Positions 6,293 to 9,471 of a stretch of 9,471 bases of DNA are shown here, piece after piece. Numbering within the stretch: position 1 is the first letter of the stretch; each line of letters starts with the position of its first letter. The notes below the pieces were generated by a model that was given only the letters and a program-made list of their open reading frames with translations, was not told the DNA's origin and searched no databases. The position numbers and the translations under genes are program-made. The DNA comes from Candidatus Pelagibacter sp. (GTDB taxonomy: Bacteria; Pseudomonadota; Alphaproteobacteria; Pelagibacterales; Pelagibacteraceae): contig JAOIRP010000020.1 in NCBI GenBank assembly GCA_028221385.1, forward strand, positions 1 to 9,471. Reading direction: 5' to 3'.

Positions 6293-7084
6293 CTAAAGAA
6301 TTGAAAAAATTGTATTATCATCCAAATTTTTTAAAAGTGATTCACCAATTAAAAAAGTTTTAATGTTGGTTTTATCTTTTAAAGCAAGAAGTTCTTCTTT
6401 TGTTTTAATCCCACTCTCAGAGATTAAAGGACCACTATGATTAATTAAAACATCATGGATATCATAAGTTGTATTTATATCTGTTTTAAGGGTTTTAAGG
6501 TTTCTATTATTAATTCCAATTAATGCCTCTTTAAAGTTAAGAGCTTTTTTTGCCTCTTCAACAGTATGCACTTCAACTATTATAGACATGTTAAGTTTTA
6601 ACGCTTCCTCATATAAATCATTTGCTAGTTCATCAGAAACACCAGCGATTATTATTAATATAGCATCTGCACCATAACTTTTAGCAAGATGAACTTGAAA
6701 TTTATCTATAAAAAAATCTTTACAAAGAACAGGTAAGTTTATTTTTTCTTTAACTTTGCTTACATGAATAAGATTACCAAGAAAAAAATTTTCTTCTGTA
6801 AGTATAGATAAACAAGTTGCTTTATTATTATAATATATTTTTGCTATTTCTATAGGGTCATAATCTTCTATTATTATACCAGCAGAAGGACTAGCTTTTT
6901 TAATTTCAGCTATTAAAGAAATCTTATTATTATCGATATTCTTTTGTATTTTATCCTTAAAATTAATGAATAATTTATTTTGATCAATTTTTTCATCTAA
7001 GGATTTTAATGAAATTGATTTTTTTAATAAATCAATACGTTCAATTTTTTTTTTAATTATTTTTTCTAGAATATTATCAGACAT
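6293..7084 (-). CDS. trpC: Indole-3-glycerol phosphate synthase TrpC
   Basis: TrpC closes the ring of CdRP (carboxyphenylamino-deoxyribulose phosphate) with loss of CO2 and water to make indole-3-glycerol phosphate, in the cytoplasm. Its 263 residues are the usual size for a single-domain enzyme; there is no TrpF fusion as in E. coli. The TIM-barrel landmarks are all present: IAEIKKASPS at 58-67 with catalytic Glu60 and Lys62; VLCKDFFID at 119-127 with Lys122 (general acid); IVEVHTVEEA at 169-178 with Glu171 (general base); GINNRNL at 190-196; and SESGI at 222-226 with phosphate-binding residues. The usual FFGGS loop reads FFLGN. The start overlaps the end of trpD by 8 bases, so translation is probably coupled. 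It is the last trp gene of the run, with 88 bases before lexA. Confidence 0.97.
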   Translation of the reverse strand: MSDNILEKIIKKKIERIDLLKKSISLKSLDEKIDQNKLFINFKDKIQKNIDNNKISLIAEIKKASPSAGIIIEDYDPIEIAKIYYNNKATCLSILTEENFFLGNLIHVSKVKEKINLPVLCKDFFIDKFQVHLAKSYGADAILIIIAGVSDELANDLYEEALKLNMSIIVEVHTVEEAKKALNFKEALIGINNRNLKTLKTDINTTYDIHDVLINHSGPLISESGIKTKEELLALKDKTNIKTFLIGESLLKNLDDNTIFSIL

Positions 7085-8069
7085 TTTGTATTTTTTTTAA
7101 ATTCTCAAAAGTTTGACCTGATAATATATGTGATCTTGCAGACTCATAAGCATCTTTAAATATTGAATTTTGTTCGGCGACAATAAGACCTGCTGCTGCA
7201 TTTAAGCAAACAGCTTTTGAAAAATCATTGTCCTCACCTTTAAATATGTTTATCATTTTACTTGCATTAAATTCAGCATCATCACCAATCAAATCATCAA
7301 ATTTATTTGCACCAATATTTAATTCTTTAGGATCAATTGTTATTTCAGAAATTTCACCATTTTTTAGCTGCATAACATTTGTTTTTGCATATGGAGATAT
7401 TTCATCTAATCCATCATTGCTATTAACAACCCAAGCAAATTTTATACTCAAATTAGCTAAAGCATCAGCAAAAATTTTCAATAATTTTTGATCAAAAACT
7501 CCAACAACTTGTCTCTCTACTAACGCTGGACTGCTGAGAGGTCCAATCATGTTAAATATTGTTCTTTTACCTATTTTTTTTCTTGTAGGTCCAACAAATT
7601 TCATCGCACTATGATAGTTTGGCGCAAACATAAAACCGAAATTATTATTATTTATTTGTTTTTCAATATCATTGGGCTCTAAATCAATTCTAATATTGAG
7701 TGCTTCTAAAACATCACCCGATCCACATTTTGATGACACAGCCTTATTGCCATGTTTAGCTACTTTAACTCCCATACTAGATAATAATAAAGCAGATGCT
7801 GTAGATATATTAAGTGTATTCATTCCATCACCACCTGTGCCACATGTATCAACACAATCTTTAACATTAACTCTTTTTGATTTATTTCTTAAAACATACA
7901 CTCCTCCAGCAATCTCATTTGCAACTTCACCCTTTGCTGAAAGAAGGGTTAGGAAATCAAAAATTTGATCCTCTGAAGCTTTGCCATCCATTAGTATTTC
8001 AAAAGCAGCTTTGCTTTCTTCAAATGATAAATTTTGTTTATTTTTTAATTTACTTAAATATTGTTCCAT
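7077..8069 (-). CDS. trpD: Anthranilate phosphoribosyltransferase TrpD
   Basis: TrpD joins anthranilate to PRPP, giving phosphoribosyl-anthranilate and pyrophosphate, in the cytoplasm, normally as a dimer. It has 330 residues, typical of a stand-alone TrpD. The helical N-terminal domain (about 1-70) is followed by the PRPP site DTCGTGGDG at 74-82, NIST at 87-90 and KHGNKAVSSKCGSGD at 105-119; the usual Ala of the GSAD motif is Gly here. FMFAPNYHSAMK at 147-157 and PTRKKIGKRTIFN at 161-173 carry the anthranilate-binding residues, including Arg163. DGLDE at 219-223 holds the Asp222/Glu223 metal pair. Its ATG shares one base with the trpG TAA, and its end overlaps trpC by 8 bases. Confidence 0.97.
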   Translation of the reverse strand: MEQYLSKLKNKQNLSFEESKAAFEILMDGKASEDQIFDFLTLLSAKGEVANEIAGGVYVLRNKSKRVNVKDCVDTCGTGGDGMNTLNISTASALLLSSMGVKVAKHGNKAVSSKCGSGDVLEALNIRIDLEPNDIEKQINNNNFGFMFAPNYHSAMKFVGPTRKKIGKRTIFNMIGPLSSPALVERQVVGVFDQKLLKIFADALANLSIKFAWVVNSNDGLDEISPYAKTNVMQLKNGEISEITIDPKELNIGANKFDDLIGDDAEFNASKMINIFKGEDNDFSKAVCLNAAAGLIVAEQNSIFKDAYESARSHILSGQTFENLKKIQNV

Positions 8070-8641
8070 TAAATCTTATAATTGATAAAGTTTTTTAATA
8101 TTTTAATGCCTACCTTAGTTTTTATACTTTCAGGGTGAAATTGAACACCATGAATGTTATATTCTTTGTGCATTATTCCCATAATTAAACCATCTTCAGT
8201 TTGAGCTGTAATCTCAAGTTCCTTTGAAAGTGTTTTCTTATCTATAATCAAACTGTGATATCTTGTTGCTTCAAACAGTGAGGGTAGATTTTTTAATATC
8301 CCAGTTCTATTTGAGGTTATTTTACTTGTTTTTCCATGCATTAGTTTATCAGCCTGAATTATTTTTGAACCAAAAACTTGACCAATAATCTGATGGCCTA
8401 AACAAACACCTAAAATAGGTATTTTTTTATATAGAGATTTTACTATTTTAATGCAATTTCCAGATTGATTAGGATTACCTGGACCAGGTGAGATTACAAT
8501 CTTATCATATTTTTTTTTTAATATTTGATTTGATGTAATTTTGTCATTACGAATAACATCCACTTTTGTATTTAGAGAAGAAAGATAGTGATACAAATTG
8601 AATGTGAAACTATCATAGTTATCAATTAGTATTATTTTCAT
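8069..8641 (-). CDS. trpG: Anthranilate synthase component II (glutamine amidotransferase) TrpG
   Basis: TrpG hydrolyses glutamine and passes ammonia to TrpE for anthranilate synthesis. It has 190 residues, the usual size for a free-standing class I amidotransferase. DNYDSFTFNL at 7-16 is the N-terminal signature, SPGPGNP at 51-57 the oxyanion region, GVCLGHQ at 78-84 holds the nucleophile Cys80, MHGKTS at 101-106 is conserved in the family, and GVQFHPES at 165-172 supplies His169 and Glu171 of the triad. It shares one base with trpE upstream and one with trpD downstream (TAATG junctions), so subunits of the complex should be made in step. PabA is a possible dual role, since organisms with small genomes may use one amidotransferase for both; this is a guess. 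Confidence 0.96.
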   Translation of the reverse strand: MKIILIDNYDSFTFNLYHYLSSLNTKVDVIRNDKITSNQILKKKYDKIVISPGPGNPNQSGNCIKIVKSLYKKIPILGVCLGHQIIGQVFGSKIIQADKLMHGKTSKITSNRTGILKNLPSLFEATRYHSLIIDKKTLSKELEITAQTEDGLIMGIMHKEYNIHGVQFHPESIKTKVGIKILKNFINYKI

Positions 8642-9471
8642 TATTTTAAAGCATTTAATAAAGCCTTAGCCTTATTTACAGTTTCTTCATACTCTTTAAT
8701 CGGATTACTGTCTGCTACAATACCAGCACCTGCTTGAACATAAAATTTATTATTTTTTGAAATAGCAGTTCTAAGAGCAATACAGGTATCAAATTCACCA
8801 TTAGCAGAAAAATAACCTATTCCACCAGCATAAACTTTTCTTTTTGTTGTTTCTAATTCATCAATAATTTCCATTGCTCTTATTTTAGGTGCACCAGATA
8901 CAGTTCCTGCTGGAAATCCAGCTAATAAGGATTTAAATTTTGAATATTTTTTATTATAACTACCAATTACGTTTGAAACAATGTGCATAACGTGTGAGTA
9001 TTTTTCAATAATAAAGCTCTCTGTAACCTTGACTGTATTTATCTTAGAAACTTTACCCGCATCATTTCTACCAAGATCTAATAGCATTAAATGTTCTGAT
9101 AATTCTTTTTTATCTTTAAGTAAATCTTTCGCATAATAATTATCTTCTTTAGAATTTTTTCCCCTTGGTCTAGTTCCTGCTATTGGTCTTACAGTAATCT
9201 TGTTATCTCTTAATCTAACTAAAATTTCTGGACTTGCACCAATAATTTGAAAATCTTCAAAGTTAAAAAAATACATAAAAGGTGAGGGGTTAGTAATTCT
9301 AAGTTTTTTATAAATCTCTAATGGTTTTTTGGATAATTTAGCTTCAAACCTTTGACTTAGAACCACCTGAAATACGTCACCAATCTTAATATAATTTTTT
9401 GCTTTTTTAACCATACTCAAGAATTTATTTTTAGTAGTATTAGATTTGACTTGAATTTTTTCTTTTTTTGT
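8641..9471 (-). CDS. trpE: Anthranilate synthase component I TrpE (5' end missing)
   Basis: TrpE makes anthranilate from chorismate and the ammonia supplied by TrpG. Only the C-terminal 276 residues are in the window, about half the usual length of roughly 500. The frame stays open to the window edge, and residues encoded at 9421-9471 (including SNTTKNKF) still match TrpE, so an in-frame TTG at 9418-9420 is not the start. The chorismate-binding domain is clear: GDVFQVVLSQRF, IAGTRPRG, EHLMLLDLGRND, KYSHVMHIVS, FPAGTVSGAPK and YAGGIGYF, in that order. The N-terminal part with the tryptophan feedback site, and any leader or attenuator, lie outside. It overlaps trpG by one base and is not fused to it, unlike the TrpE(G) fusion of rhizobia. 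PabB is less likely given trpG-trpD-trpC downstream. Confidence 0.95.
   Translation of the reverse strand, partial: TKKEKIQVKSNTTKNKFLSMVKKAKNYIKIGDVFQVVLSQRFEAKLSKKPLEIYKKLRITNPSPFMYFFNFEDFQIIGASPEILVRLRDNKITVRPIAGTRPRGKNSKEDNYYAKDLLKDKKELSEHLMLLDLGRNDAGKVSKINTVKVTESFIIEKYSHVMHIVSNVIGSYNKKYSKFKSLLAGFPAGTVSGAPKIRAMEIIDELETTKRKVYAGGIGYFSANGEFDTCIALRTAISKNNKFYVQAGAGIVADSNPIKEYEETVNKAKALLNALK

Noticed and set aside
7228..8098. Open frames on the + strand opposite trpD
   Set aside because: They are antisense to a full-length, motif-complete trpD and show no recognisable domain or independent start signal.
9418..9420. TTG at 9418-9420 as the start of a short TrpE-like protein
   Set aside because: The frame is open to the window edge and the upstream residues still match TrpE, so the gene is cut by the window, not truncated.

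Overview
The window comes from a streamlined, very AT-rich alphaproteobacterium, most plausibly a SAR11/Pelagibacter-type marine cell. Four things suggest this: strong AT and lysine bias, nearly complete gene packing (only about 169 of 9471 bases lie between genes), LexA and GltX of alphaproteobacterial type, and an alphaproteobacterial SOS operator (GTTC-N7-GTTC) in front of lexA. The lineage is inferred from memory of these families, not from a search.

Left half, + strand (3-4106): a lipid A gene run, fabZ (5' end cut by the window edge), lpxD, lpxA, lpxI, lpxB. FabZ is the 3-hydroxyacyl-ACP dehydratase of fatty acid synthesis and competes with LpxA and LpxD for 3-hydroxyacyl-ACP. LpxA O-acylates UDP-GlcNAc, LpxD adds the N-linked acyl chain, LpxI cleaves UDP-2,3-diacylglucosamine to lipid X plus UMP, and LpxB joins lipid X to UDP-diacylglucosamine to give the lipid A disaccharide. 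From lpxD to lpxB each start overlaps or abuts the previous stop, so this is one transcription and translation unit. LpxC, which acts between LpxA and LpxD, is not in the window.

Right half, - strand (4110-9471): read in the direction of transcription, trpE (5' end cut by the window edge), trpG, trpD, trpC, then lexA, then gltX. The first four take chorismate to indole-3-glycerol phosphate. They overlap by 1, 1 and 8 bases. lexA follows trpC after 88 bases carrying the SOS operator array, and gltX follows lexA after 22 bases. gltX and lpxB meet tail to tail with 3 bases between their stop codons.

I see no mobile elements, RNA genes, CRISPR arrays, phage genes or recent transfer. All are core genes. 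The points most worth a second look are an 11-bp-periodic set of LexA half-sites before lexA, possible co-transcription of gltX with lexA, an extremely basic LpxI with altered motifs, a His-to-Gln change in the LpxA active site, and the compacted gene order relative to other alphaproteobacteria.
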